From Glycomyces arizonensis DSM 44726 (GTDB lineage Bacteria; Actinomycetota; Actinomycetes; Mycobacteriales; Micromonosporaceae), in NCBI RefSeq assembly GCF_000482705.1, contig NZ_AXWO01000020.1, positions 32,429 through 96,428 of the forward strand: a DNA stretch of 64,000 bases. The letters are read 5' to 3'. Numbering within the stretch: position 1 is the first letter of the stretch; each line of letters opens with the position of its first letter. The position numbers were made by a program, and so were the translations under genes. Of the stretch, positions 9,701 through 17,890 are shown one piece after another. A model generated the notes under the pieces. It worked only from the letters and a program-made list of their open reading frames with translations. It made no database searches and was not told the origin of the DNA.

Positions 9701-10131
9701 GTGTCGAAATCGACGGTGACCGCGTTGCCGGTGGCCGGGTCGAAGGTGTAGTCGGCGGCGTCGACGATCGTGGTGAACGACGAGCCGTCCGTGCTGGTGC
9801 GCACCTCGATGGTCTGGGTGCGGGTCTGCCAGGCCGAGTCCGCCGGGAGCTGGACGACCAGCTCGTTCACCGCGAGCGCGGACCCCAGATCGACCTGGAG
9901 CCATTGCGGGAACGTGTAGTTGGCGCTCTCCCAGTAGGTGGCCCGGGCGCCATCGGCGGCGTTGCCCGCCGCGTACGCCTGGGTGTGGCTGCTGGCGCTC
10001 ATCGTCTTGCCCGCCGCCAGGTTGGGGCCTTGGGCGGCGGCCGGTGAGACCGGCACGAGCGCCAGCACGGCCGCCACCACGGCTGCGGCGAGGACGGCCG
10101 CCGCCGTGATGCGGGTGCGTGAGGGTTTCAT
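6793..10131 (-). CDS. Secreted multidomain polysaccharide hydrolase, GH87 (alpha-1,3-glucanase)-like
   Basis: 1112-aa exported protein. A signal peptide (residues 1-34, ending SPAAAQ) is followed by two discoidin/CBM32-like F5/8C domains (about 36-172 and 184-320, each with a YWES..FP segment), two CARDB-type domains (about 325-540, starting PDLVVTDLSWSP and SDLVASAVTWSP), a carbohydrate-binding domain (about 550-715) and a C-terminal right-handed beta-helix (about 720-1112). In the helix, SRASGDDSFALFA has a paired-aspartate motif like the catalytic region of GH87 mycodextranases. I infer an extracellular glucan-degrading role; pectate-lyase-like or other beta-helix families remain possible. 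The ATG is supported by AAGGAG 7 bases upstream. Confidence 0.75.
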   Translation of the reverse strand: MKPSRTRITAAAVLAAAVVAAVLALVPVSPAAAQGPNLAAGKTMSASSHTQAYAAGNAADGARATYWESANYTFPQWLQVDLGSALAVNELVVQLPADSAWQTRTQTIEVRTSTDGSSFTTIVDAADYTFDPATGNAVTVDFDTVDTRYVRLHITANTGWPAAQIAELAVYGESDPPEEPTGGNLSPGKAISASSHAFEFVPAQANDGDATTYWESASGSFPSTLTVALGANADIEQIVVRLNPDPIWGPRTQTFAVLGRDQSGGEFTTIEAEADYAFDPATGNTVTIPVSATAADVRLRFSANTGAPGAQVAEFEVRGTPAPNPDLVVTDLSWSPASPVETDELTLSATVENTGDLASPEAEVGLFVDGEPAGTAPVGALDPGADATVAAVIEPLDAGEHLLSAVADPNGEVIEQNEDNNAHAHPEPLLVEAIPTSDLVASAVTWSPGNPAAGDEVAFSVSIENQGSVDSSGGDHGITVTVTDDDTGETVATLSGSHSGVVAAGGSTDPIALGTWTAADGGYTVTAEVAPDANEHESKRDNNTTARELYIGRGANMPYTLDEAEDAQVGGGAEVLAPNRTIGDLAGEASGRQAAVLDATGEFVEFTTTTDTNTLVTRFSIPDAPGGGGIDATLNVYVDGEFLQPIELTSRYAWLYGAEASPNNSPGSGAPRHIYDEANVLLDRTIPAGSTIRLQKDAANSAAFYSIDFISLEQVAPEPNPDPARYIEPDGFTHQDVQAALNEFRMDTSGDLLGVYLPPGDYQTAQKFQVYGKATEVIGAGPWYTRFYAPQGQSNTDVGFRADATANGSTFSGFAYFGNYITRIDGPGKVFDWQNVSDMTIDDMWVEHQVCMFWGSNISDTVIQNSRVRNLFADTLNMTNGSTGNVVRNVESRASGDDSFALFAATDAGGGDQTGNVYENLTSMLTWRAAGLAVYGGFGNTFRNIHIADTLVYSGITISSLDFGYPMDGFSSASPTRFENISVVRAGGHFWGAQTFPGIWVFSADKAFEGIRVSNVDIVDPTYSGIMFQTKYTGGQPEHSVTDTVFTDVTITGARLSGDEFQDKSGFGIWVNEMPEAGQGPAVGSAVFHNLEMSGNHQDIKNTTSTFELIIE

Positions 10132-10324
10132 GTTCTGCTCCTTGTTCGGATAGGTGCGGCATCGATCCGCCGCCGGGTCCGCGGCCGTGCTGCCGGTGGC
10201 GGCCGATGTGGACCCGGCGTCGGTGAGCAGCGGCTCGGCGCGTCCGGGCGGGGCGGTCCGGTGGACCGCCGCCCTTCGGTCGGGCGTCGCCGGTGGTGAC
10301 CCGATGCCGAAGGCACGCTCAATA

Positions 10325-10342
10325 CATCGACGTGTGTCGATG
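10325..10342. promoter_or_regulatory. Operator-like inverted repeat in the glucanase gene leader
   Basis: CATCGAC and GTCGATG flank a 4-base centre. The site lies 60-77 bases downstream of the predicted start point and about 190 bases upstream of the start codon. It is a plausible repressor site for substrate induction; the regulator is not in the window. Confidence 0.4.
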
Positions 10343-10408
10343 GAAAATGGAAAAAACAGGAGTGAAGTTGCTGGCTATTTGAGGTTTAGCGCTATACCTT
10401 TAAGGGAA

Positions 10409-10437
10409 GTTTAACCCTTCGAAGTCATACTTGTCAA
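10409..10437 (-). promoter_or_regulatory. Promoter of the GH87-like gene
   Basis: On the minus strand TTGACA, a 17-base spacer and TTAAAC form a near-consensus housekeeping promoter. The start point near 10402 gives a leader of about 270 bases. The 10132-10568 gap otherwise holds only the operator-like repeat and no convincing gene. Confidence 0.6.
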
Positions 10438-10568
10438 TGCTTCGTTTTCGACGGCGTCCGCGCCGCGCAACGCACGTGCGGGCGAACGCGCGATCGCCGA
10501 AATCCCGGCCGGAGGCCGGTTCGACCGCAGGATCGGTAACACCGCCCGCGACATCGCCTCTGGCGCGG

Positions 10569-12533
10569 TCAGTCGTCGCCGAGGTGGTAGACCACCGCGT
10601 CGTCGGTGCGGTCCACCTCGATCCCGAGCGGGTCGGTCTCGTAGTCCAGGCCGGCCCAGTCGCTGCCGGGCAGCCACGACGGGATCACCACCACCGTCTC
10701 GATCCCCGCGTCCCGCAGCCCGTCGATCGCGTCCTGGGCCGGGAACGAGTCCGAGATCTGCCGGATCCCGGCCTGCTCGTCGGGCGTGAACGCGGCGCTG
10801 CCGTTGGCCATGTCCACGAAGCCGTCGATGCTCCAGAACTGCAGGCGCGTGTCGCGCCCGTCCGAGGGCAGGAACAGGACCGGCCCCTCCAGCTCGGACA
10901 TGTCCAGCGGCGGCTCGGGCGGCTCGGGGTTGTCGACCACCGGCACGCCCTCCAGCAGGACCAGCACGATCGGCAGGAACAGCAGCGCGTGGACGCGCCG
11001 GGGCGCGCGCACCGTCAACCGCTTGTCCACTCGCGACTCGTGCGCCACCGCGTCGGCGTCGTCGGCGATCCGCGTCAGTGTCCCCGCTGCCAAGACTGCC
11101 AAGAGCAGCGTCATGTAGAGGACCAGCCTGCCGGGCGTGCGGATCGCGTCGAACCCGGGCGCGTACTCGTACAGCAGCCCCCACGCCCACGAGCCGTCGT
11201 CGAGGAAGTTGGGCCCCATCGCGAGCGCCATGAACACGGCGGTGCCGAACGCGAGCCAGAACCGCTTCCACGGGCTCCACGCCGACCAGATCAGGCCCAT
11301 CAGCGCCAACGCCAGCAGCGTGAAGCCGACCAGCAGCGTCTGCTCGGGCGGCCAGGTCAAATCGGCCCGGGCCGCCTCGTGCGCCCCGCCCCACAGCCGC
11401 GACTCCTCGGGCGAGATGACGAAGCTCTGCCAGGTGGGGCTGAACCAGGCCACGTAGTCGTAGTCCCGCACCGTCTCGGGGAAGGCGCGCGCCACCATCG
11501 CGTGCTTGTCGGCGATCCACAGCACCCCGAGGCTGAACAGCGAGCCGCCCAGGCCGTCGGCGACCAATGTCGTCCACCGCAGCTTCGGCCGCTTGACCAG
11601 CCAGAAGCACCCGACCACCAGGCCGATGAACAGCATGATGTAGACGAACGTGAGGCCGAGCGCGACGCCGATGGCGAACTGCCACAGCGCGCACGCCCAC
11701 CCGGCGACGATCCAGCCGGTGCGCTGGCGCTCGGGCCTGAAGCCGTGGCGCAATGACCAGCCGTGGCCGCGCGCCAGCATGGCCAGCGCCAAGGCGATCC
11801 CGCCCGCCGAGAGCACGTTCAGGTGTCCGAAGTGGGCGAGCTTCCACGGGGCGTACGCGAACGCGGCCGCGCCCACCGCCGAGGCGGCGATCCTGGCCCC
11901 GAGCTGGCGCAGCAGGGCGTAGGCGCCGAGGAACGCCAGCGCGAAGGTGCCGATGAACAGGATGTTGTAGACGACGAGGGCGCTGGTGGTGTCGGTGATG
12001 AACAGCGCGGCGGGAGCGTAGCCGAGGAGCGTGTCGGTGAACAGGAACGAGTCCAGCGCCGGCCAGAAGCTGTTGGTGCCCCAGATCCCGGCCGGGTCGG
12101 TCCGCAGCGCGTCCGAGAGCCAGCCGAGGGTGTAGGCCTGGAGGAGGGGATCGCCGAGGTCGTGGGGGATGACGTGGTCGGCGTCGCGGGCCAGCGGCCA
12201 CGTCATGGCGACCGACAGGATCGCGCTGAAGAGCCCGGCGAGGGTCCATTCGCTGGTGGCGGCGCGGCGCGCGAGGCGGCCGAGGCGGTGCATGGGCGGG
12301 AGGCGGTGCCTGCCGGTGCCGTCGTCATCGTCGTCGACGGCCTCGCCGTCGCCTCGGGCGAACCGCCGCCAGCGGTCGCCCTCGGACGCGGCGTCCTCGT
12401 CGGCGTCGTGATCGGCTGCCGGACGGGCGTCGTCGGTCGGCGCATCGGTCTCGGACTCGTCGGGCCGCGCCGCGGACTCCGCCTGGGGCTCGGGTCCGTC
12501 CTCTGCTTCAGGTGCGTTGTCGGTGATCGCCAT
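10569..12533 (-). CDS. Large integral membrane protein, GT-C glycosyltransferase-like
   Basis: 654-aa protein. It has an acidic, low-complexity cytoplasmic N-terminus (about 1-85), then many hydrophobic spans from LAGLFSAILSVAMTWPLA to VLYMTLLLAVLAAG, and a soluble C-terminal domain of about 170 residues (VLFLPSDGRDTRLQF onward). The early loop PHDLGDPLLQAYTLGWL and the layout resemble GT-C membrane glycosyltransferases that use lipid-linked sugars, but I see no decisive catalytic motif. Start choice is open: ATG 12533 (used) or GTG 12563, which has TAGGAT five bases upstream. It stands alone; function unproven. Confidence 0.75.
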   Translation of the reverse strand: MAITDNAPEAEDGPEPQAESAARPDESETDAPTDDARPAADHDADEDAASEGDRWRRFARGDGEAVDDDDDGTGRHRLPPMHRLGRLARRAATSEWTLAGLFSAILSVAMTWPLARDADHVIPHDLGDPLLQAYTLGWLSDALRTDPAGIWGTNSFWPALDSFLFTDTLLGYAPAALFITDTTSALVVYNILFIGTFALAFLGAYALLRQLGARIAASAVGAAAFAYAPWKLAHFGHLNVLSAGGIALALAMLARGHGWSLRHGFRPERQRTGWIVAGWACALWQFAIGVALGLTFVYIMLFIGLVVGCFWLVKRPKLRWTTLVADGLGGSLFSLGVLWIADKHAMVARAFPETVRDYDYVAWFSPTWQSFVISPEESRLWGGAHEAARADLTWPPEQTLLVGFTLLALALMGLIWSAWSPWKRFWLAFGTAVFMALAMGPNFLDDGSWAWGLLYEYAPGFDAIRTPGRLVLYMTLLLAVLAAGTLTRIADDADAVAHESRVDKRLTVRAPRRVHALLFLPIVLVLLEGVPVVDNPEPPEPPLDMSELEGPVLFLPSDGRDTRLQFWSIDGFVDMANGSAAFTPDEQAGIRQISDSFPAQDAIDGLRDAGIETVVVIPSWLPGSDWAGLDYETDPLGIEVDRTDDAVVYHLGDD

Positions 12534-12808
12534 GGAGCTCGCCGTCTCGAGTAGTCGTGTCACGGCACATCCTACGGAGTGGCACACACGCGGCCGCGAG
12601 CGTCCAAGAGCGCCACGGCCGAACAGCCGCGCCCGACAGTGCCCCGCTCGCGGCCGCGAGCGCCGTCCCTTCGGGATACCTGGCCCGCGAAATCGGCGGT
12701 GATCAGGCCGTCACTTATCCGCCGCCCGCTCGTTGAACGGGGTTGAGACCTGATTCCCCTTGAGGACCAGACCGTTAGCCCCGAGACCGCAGTTGGAGAA
12801 CCGCAGGC

Positions 12809-13786
12809 ATGGGAAGACACACCACGAAGCTCGGTGAGGCCTCACGAGCCGAGACGCGTCCGCCGCTGCCCTACCCGGTGCGCGACGGGCGCATCTCGCC
12901 GCCGAGGCAGGAGGCGATGGACCGGCGCTCGCAGCGCCGCAAGTCGCGCCTGGCGGCGCTCTCGGCCGCCTCGATGCTCGCGATCGGGGGCGCGGCGGGC
13001 ATGAGCATGGCGATGGCCGACGAGCCGGAGTCCTCGGGCGGCGGCGAGATCGTCTTCAGCGGCGACTGCGGCGCGCTGCACGTGGTCTCTCCGACCTCGA
13101 AGCCGAGCGCCTCCCAGATCACGGTGACCGAGGGCTCGGAGGTCGAGTACACGAACGACCTCGGCGTCCCGGCCGAGCTCTACGTCGGCAACGAGACCTA
13201 TGACATCGGCTCGGGTTCGACGCAGGTGTTCATCATGAACCAGTCGGCCGAGATCGCGATGGTCCCGGACTGCCGCGGCCTGTTCGCGCAGTACGAGTCC
13301 GCGCAGGTGAACGTGGTCGACGCGCCGAAGGCCGAGGAGCAGGACACCTCGGACGGCCAGGACGACTCGGGGCCGTCCACGGCCGAGCTGCCGAGCAGGG
13401 GCTCGGGCGGCGACTCGGACGACCGGTCGGACGACGCGGACGGCGGCACCTCCCAGCAGGGCGGCGACTCCAGTGCGCCGCAGGACGCGAACGGCACCGA
13501 AGCGAACGGCACCGAAGCGGAGGCGAGTGCCGAGGAGCAGGCCGACGACAAGGCCGGCGAGACCGACGACGAGGAAGTGAACTCGTTCGGTCCGGCCGCC
13601 GGCACCGACGAGGACTCGGGCGACCCCGAGTTCAGCCCGGCCAGCAGCGACGAGGTCGTCGCGGTGGACCCGAAGGCGGTCTCGGACGGCGCCAGCGGGC
13701 TGCTCGCGCTGGTCGCGATCGTCTGCCTGGTCGGCGTGAGCGCCGCGGTCATGCGCACCATGCTGAAGCAACGGGCGACGGCTTGA
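12809..13786 (+). CDS. Membrane-anchored exported protein with acidic linker, function unknown
   Basis: 325 aa. A basic N-terminus (to about residue 50) precedes a hydrophobic export segment (LAALSAASMLAIGGAAGMSM). A folded part of about 90 residues carries two cysteines (SGDCGALHV and PDCRGLFA) that could form a disulfide. A long Asp/Glu/Ser/Gly-rich linker (about 175-285, with two NGTEA repeats) leads to a C-terminal membrane span (LLALVAIVCLVGVSAAVM) and a short basic tail. This is the build of a wall-spanning, membrane-tethered surface protein. I do not recognise a family. The ATG follows GGAGAACCGCAGGC, a plausible ribosome site. Confidence 0.8.
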   Translation: MGRHTTKLGEASRAETRPPLPYPVRDGRISPPRQEAMDRRSQRRKSRLAALSAASMLAIGGAAGMSMAMADEPESSGGGEIVFSGDCGALHVVSPTSKPSASQITVTEGSEVEYTNDLGVPAELYVGNETYDIGSGSTQVFIMNQSAEIAMVPDCRGLFAQYESAQVNVVDAPKAEEQDTSDGQDDSGPSTAELPSRGSGGDSDDRSDDADGGTSQQGGDSSAPQDANGTEANGTEAEASAEEQADDKAGETDDEEVNSFGPAAGTDEDSGDPEFSPASSDEVVAVDPKAVSDGASGLLALVAIVCLVGVSAAVMRTMLKQRATA

Positions 13787-13800
13787 TCGCCCCGCATGCG

Positions 13801-13845
13801 GCCCGCAGCGCCGCCGGACGCGCGTCCGGCGGCGTCGAGGCGGGC
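13801..13845 (+). terminator. Hairpin after the surface-protein gene
   Basis: A perfect 26-base palindrome (13809-13834, half-site CGCCGCCGGACGC) is extended by pairing of 13801-13806 with 13840-13845. It starts 14 bases after the stop codon. There is no T-run, as is common in GC-rich actinobacteria. Confidence 0.6.
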
Positions 13846-13897
13846 CACCGGTCCGGGCCCGGCCGCGCCGGGCCCGAGACGTCACACGGTGGAGTCT

Positions 13898-13979
13898 CCG
13901 TGAGGCACTGAAACCGGGCACTCGTTGGTGGTCTTTCCTCCCCAGGTCCCACACCGACGCCCGGGTCAGTGCCTCACGG
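13898..13979. other. Long structured stem-loop in intergenic gap
   Basis: CCGTGAGGCACTGA at 13898-13911 is the exact reverse complement of 13966-13979, and an inner CCGGGC/GCCCGG pair (13914-13919 with 13959-13964) extends the stem to about 20 bp with a small internal loop and a 39-base apical loop. It lies between two plus-strand genes, about 180 bases before the next start. It could be a leader structure, a small RNA or a remnant of a mobile repeat. Confidence 0.5.
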
Positions 13980-14160
13980 CCTGCTCTGCGCCGATTCGCT
14001 CCCACGGCGGCGCCCGCGACCGTAGATTGGCACGCATGGTGACGTTCGCGCGCAGCGCGTTGGGAAGGCACCCGGCTTGCCGCCGCCCGGGCGATTGCTT
14101 TAGCGTGGGCCGGAGTCCTTTGTCAGTGCTACCCCAGCCCTAGAGTCAGGTACCCCAGCT

Positions 14161-15129
14161 GTGACCACCTCGAAGCCGAAAACCTCGCGGAGACTCTGGC
14201 CCTACCTCGCCGTCCCGGCCCTCGCGGTGCTCGTCGCCGCGGTCGTCTACGTGAGCGACTTCAGCGCCGAGGACGTCGGCCTCGGCAAGTCCTCCGGCGA
14301 TGATCTCCCCGGGTCGCAGGTCGAGGAGTCCGAGCTGGCCGACTCCGAGATCCAGCCCGACCCCGCCGAGCAGCACGAGGCCGCGCAGGAGAAGCTCCAG
14401 GGGATGCTCGACGACGCCGTCGAGGACTACCTCGCCGACATCGACGACGAGAACCTCTACGTGTCGATCGCGGTGAACGACAGCGAGTTCGAGCTCGCCT
14501 ACAACGGCGACGAGCAGCACGACACCGCCTCCATCGTCAAGGTCGAGATCCTCGGGATGCTCCTGCTCAACTACGACACGGTCGCGGACATCCCCGACTG
14601 GGTCATGGCCGACGCGGAGAAGATGATCAAGGAGTCGGACAACAACGCCACCAACGACCTCCTCTTCGGGGTCCTCGACGGGCACCAGACGATGCGCGAC
14701 GCGCACGAGATCTTCGGCCTGACCGGCACCGAGCCCGGCGAGGGGGAGCGGTGGGGCCTGACGCAGACCACCGCCGTCGACCAGCTGACCATGCTCAAGG
14801 GCGCGCTGTACGAGGGCATCCTGACCGAGGAGCAGGCCCAGTTGTCGCGCGACCTCATGGGCGATCTGGCCGACTTCCAGGACTGGGGCGTGGTGGCCGG
14901 GGCCGAGGACGGCGAGTCCGTCTGGATGAAGAACGGCTGGGACACCCGCGACGCCCTCGGCGGCGAGTGGGCCGTCAACTCGATCGGCGTCATCGCGGGC
15001 GACACCGAGGAGCCGATCATGCTCTCGATCCTCACCGGCGGCTCGGCCTCCGAGGAGGAGGGCATCGCCCTGGTCGAGGACCTGGCCGAGATCACGCGCG
15101 AGATCGTCGACACCGACCCGCTCGCCTAG
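14161..15129 (+). CDS. Exported beta-lactamase-like serine hydrolase
   Basis: 322-aa protein with an N-terminal membrane anchor (LWPYLAVPALAVLVAAVVYV), an acidic spacer and a class A beta-lactamase/DD-peptidase fold. The SxxK motif is TASIVKVEIL and the SDN motif lies in KESDNNATNDLL. In place of the third KTG box there is only NGWDTRDALGG after VWMK, so classical beta-lactamase activity is doubtful. A wall-related hydrolase or inactive binding protein is equally possible. The GTG start (14161) is preceded by TAGAGT about 17 bases upstream. It is followed by the AT-rich repeat region. Confidence 0.8.
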   Translation: MTTSKPKTSRRLWPYLAVPALAVLVAAVVYVSDFSAEDVGLGKSSGDDLPGSQVEESELADSEIQPDPAEQHEAAQEKLQGMLDDAVEDYLADIDDENLYVSIAVNDSEFELAYNGDEQHDTASIVKVEILGMLLLNYDTVADIPDWVMADAEKMIKESDNNATNDLLFGVLDGHQTMRDAHEIFGLTGTEPGEGERWGLTQTTAVDQLTMLKGALYEGILTEEQAQLSRDLMGDLADFQDWGVVAGAEDGESVWMKNGWDTRDALGGEWAVNSIGVIAGDTEEPIMLSILTGGSASEEEGIALVEDLAEITREIVDTDPLA

Positions 15130-15221
15130 CCTTGACCCCGTCCCTTGAAAAAGGCACACTGAACAGACCGCAAAGCTTATACCTATACTCTATAATCTAT
15201 ATTATATAAATTATATTTTAT

Positions 15222-15240
15222 ATCCTATAAGATATAGGAT
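15222..15240. promoter_or_regulatory. AT-rich palindrome upstream of the FAD oxidase (copy B of the 13-mer)
   Basis: ATCCTATA and TATAGGAT are perfect arms around AGA. The site ends five bases before the ATG of the oxidase and includes TAGGAT, which could act as its -10 box, so a protein bound here should block the gene. Bases 15175-15240 are almost pure A/T in a region of about 70% GC. It contains the exact 13-mer also found at 6623 and 58600. Confidence 0.6.
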
Positions 15241-15245
15241 GGCCT

Positions 15246-16607
15246 ATGACTGATCTCCACTCCGCGCTGTCCGAGGCGGGCCTCACCGCCGTCGTCGACG
15301 GCGACATCCTGGCCGCACACTCGGTCGACCAAGCGCAACTCGTCGCACCCGGACGGGCCGCGGCACTGGTCAGGGCCCGCTCCACCGCGGAGGTCTCCGC
15401 GGTCCTGCGGATCGCGAGCGACCTCGGCGCACCGGTGGTGCCCCAAGGCGCGCGCACCGGCCTGGCCGGCTCGGCCACCGCCGTCGACGGCGCGATCCTG
15501 CTCGACGTCTCGCCGATGGACGCGATCGTCTCGCTCGACCCGGTCAACCGGACCGCCGTGTGCCAGCCGGGCGTGCGCAACGCGGCCATCTCCCGCGCCG
15601 CCGCCGAGCACGGCCTGCGCTACGCGCCCGACCCCGGCTCCTGGGAGACCTCCACCATCGGCGGCAACATCGCCACCGCCGCCGGAGGCATGTGCTGCGT
15701 CAAGTACGGCGTCACCGCCGAATACGTCCTCGGCCTCGAAGTGGTCATGGCCTCCGGCGAGGTCATGCGATGCGGGCGGCAGACCGCGAAGGGCGTGGCC
15801 GGCTACGACCTGGTCCGCCTGTTCTGCGGCTCCGAAGGCACCCTCGGGGTGATCACCGAGGCGACGGTCAAGCTCAGCCCGATCCCGCGCGAGCGCCTGA
15901 CGCTGGCCGCGGTCTTCGACACGACCGCGGACGCCGGGCGCGCCGTCACCGCGATCATGGCCTCCGGCGCGCAGCCGAGCCTGCTCGAACTCATCGACAA
16001 CGTCCACCTGCGGGCCCTCGAAGACCTGCGGCCCATGGGGCTGCCCACCGACGCCGCGGCGCTGCTGCTCGTCGCCGCCGACAACGACCCCGACGCCGAG
16101 CTGATCGCGATCGAGCGGCTCTGCGAGGAAGCGGGCGCCGCCGAGGTCTACCGCGCCACCGACGCGACCGAGGCCGACGCGCTGCTGGAGTCGCGTCGCA
16201 TGGCCTACCACGCGATGGAGCCGCTGGGCACGGTCCTGGTCGACGACGTGGCCGTGCCGCGCTCGCGGCTCGCCGAGGCGCTCGACGGCGTGCAGGCCGC
16301 GGCCGAGCGGCACGGCGTCGTCATCGGCGTGATCGCCCATGCCGGGGACGGCAACCTGCACCCGAACATCGTCGTCCACCCCGAGGACGAGAACTCGGTG
16401 GCGGCCGGGAAGGCCGCGTTCGACGAGATCCTGGAGATGACCCTCGCGATGGGCGGGACCATCACCGGCGAGCACGGCGTGGGCATGCTCAAGCGCGACT
16501 GGCTCGCAAGGGAAGTGGACCCGGTGAACCTGGCCGTGCAGCGGCGCATCAAGGAGGCGCTCGACCCGCTGGGGATCCTCAACCCCGGGAAGGTCCTGGC
16601 CGGTTGA
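15246..16607 (+). CDS. FAD-linked oxidase of the GlcD / D-lactate dehydrogenase type
   Basis: 453-aa flavoenzyme of the vanillyl-alcohol-oxidase superfamily oxidising a D-2-hydroxyacid. The PCMH-type FAD domain (about 1-215) has VVPQGARTGLAGSATAV, PDPGSWETSTIGGNIATAAG and FCGSEGTLGVITEATVKL. The C-terminal cap has HAGDGNLHPNIVVHP and GEHGVGMLKRDWL, conserved in glycolate, D-lactate and D-2-hydroxyglutarate dehydrogenases. Substrate cannot be decided: no GlcE/F or iron-sulfur partner is adjacent. The ATG lies five bases after the AT-rich palindrome, suggesting repression and leaderless translation. Confidence 0.9.
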   Translation: MTDLHSALSEAGLTAVVDGDILAAHSVDQAQLVAPGRAAALVRARSTAEVSAVLRIASDLGAPVVPQGARTGLAGSATAVDGAILLDVSPMDAIVSLDPVNRTAVCQPGVRNAAISRAAAEHGLRYAPDPGSWETSTIGGNIATAAGGMCCVKYGVTAEYVLGLEVVMASGEVMRCGRQTAKGVAGYDLVRLFCGSEGTLGVITEATVKLSPIPRERLTLAAVFDTTADAGRAVTAIMASGAQPSLLELIDNVHLRALEDLRPMGLPTDAAALLLVAADNDPDAELIAIERLCEEAGAAEVYRATDATEADALLESRRMAYHAMEPLGTVLVDDVAVPRSRLAEALDGVQAAAERHGVVIGVIAHAGDGNLHPNIVVHPEDENSVAAGKAAFDEILEMTLAMGGTITGEHGVGMLKRDWLAREVDPVNLAVQRRIKEALDPLGILNPGKVLAG

Positions 16608-16691
16608 GGCGGTGCGGCTTCCGGCCGGTTGACGCACCCGGCGTCTGAATCGTCCCGATACATGGTTGTGTCGGAGCTGTGACACAGTAAT

Positions 16692-16752
16692 GGGGCCGCA
16701 GCGCTTGCCCATTCGCTGCGGCCCCGATAAAGTGGAGGAGCTCCACTTTTCA
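16692..16752 (+). terminator. Tandem hairpin terminator after the FAD oxidase
   Basis: First hairpin: GGGGCCGCAGCG pairs with CGCTGCGGCCCC around a 10-base loop (16692-16725). Second: AAGTGGAG pairs with CTCCACTT around GAG (16730-16748) and runs into a T-tract. The rest of the 16608-16945 gap holds nothing I can support. Confidence 0.75.
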
Positions 16753-16945
16753 TTGGCACCGGTCGAGCTGTGCCCGATTGCCCTGACCGGTTATGTGCCC
16801 CCGGATGTTCCGTGCCTCCCAGAAGACTGCCCATGTCACTCTGTTCGGCGTGTCGGCGTGACCGGAACACTCATTACTATGAGGACCATCTCTGAGCGTG
16901 GCCTGTGGCGAGGCTGAAAAAACCCTGGGAATCGATGCCGAACCG

Positions 16946-17800
16946 TTACGAAGGCACGTCGAATCCGGCGAGTTTATCCAGCTCAGCGGTCACATCGGGA
17001 CGCTGATCGACGCTCTCGCCGTCAATAGAAGTGATAAAGGCCACACCACGAACGGACGAGGTCAGCCAGGCCGCCTCCGCCTCCCGCAGCTCCTCCACCG
17101 GAATCAGCCGCTCCGCCGTCTTCAGCCCCGCCTTCGGGGCGTTCTCCAGCAGGAACGCGCTCGTCGTCCCCGGCAGGATCCCCGCCGACACCGGCGTGGT
17201 GCACAGCGTCTCGCCCTCCAGCCACAGGAGCGACGACGTCGGCCCCTCCAGCGCGAAGCCGTCGGCCGAGACCCACAGCGCGTCGTCCGCGCCCTGCGAC
17301 TTCGCCCAGCGCATGACCGCCATCGTCGTCGCGTACGACAAGGCCTTCACCCCGCCTAGAAGCCACGGGGCTCTCCCCCGCGCATCGGCATCCACCCCCA
17401 ATGTCGCCGTCGCGATCCGCAGACCGTCCCTCCTGGGCAGGATCCGCTCCCTGGAAACCGGATCGACCGTCGCGAACACCGTCGGCGGCCCGCCGTGCTC
17501 CCGCCCGCGCGTCGCCACCAGACGCAGCGCCCCCTCGCCGCCCGCGGACTCGCGCCAGGCCGCCAAGGCCTGCTCGGCCAGCGCGGCCAAAGCCGCCTCG
17601 TCGGGCAGCTCGAACTCCATGCGCTCGGCCGAGGCCGCCATGCGCGCCAGGTGCCGATCGAGCAGGAACGCCCGCCCCTCGCGCACGTTGATCGTCTCGA
17701 ACACGCCGTCGCCCCGGAGCACGCCCAGGTCGTCGGCGCACAGGATCGGCTCGTCGGAATCGACGACGCCTCGGTGCAGTACCGCTGTCACTGTTGCCAT
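16946..17800 (-). CDS. pabC: Aminodeoxychorismate lyase / class IV aminotransferase
   Basis: 284-aa fold-type IV PLP enzyme. Motifs: DDLGVLRGDGVFETINVREG near the N-terminus, the PLP lysine in LGGVKALSYATTMAVMRWA, and the cofactor phosphate-binding region ALEGPTSSLLW with GILPGTTSAFLL. PabC releases pyruvate from aminodeoxychorismate to give p-aminobenzoate for folate; branched-chain or D-amino-acid aminotransferase activity cannot be excluded. The proximity of the folate-dependent YgfZ-type gene supports the folate reading. ATG 17800 is preceded by an AGAATG -10-like box; an upstream in-frame start at 17860 gives an unlikely extension. Confidence 0.85.
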   Translation of the reverse strand: MATVTAVLHRGVVDSDEPILCADDLGVLRGDGVFETINVREGRAFLLDRHLARMAASAERMEFELPDEAALAALAEQALAAWRESAGGEGALRLVATRGREHGGPPTVFATVDPVSRERILPRRDGLRIATATLGVDADARGRAPWLLGGVKALSYATTMAVMRWAKSQGADDALWVSADGFALEGPTSSLLWLEGETLCTTPVSAGILPGTTSAFLLENAPKAGLKTAERLIPVEELREAEAAWLTSSVRGVAFITSIDGESVDQRPDVTAELDKLAGFDVPS

Positions 17801-17890
17801 GGGTCCATTCTGCGACGTGCGCCACGCCCCGGCTCCCCGCCCACCCCGACGATTCGACACCGACCACGTGGTGGGAAGTACGATGCAGAC

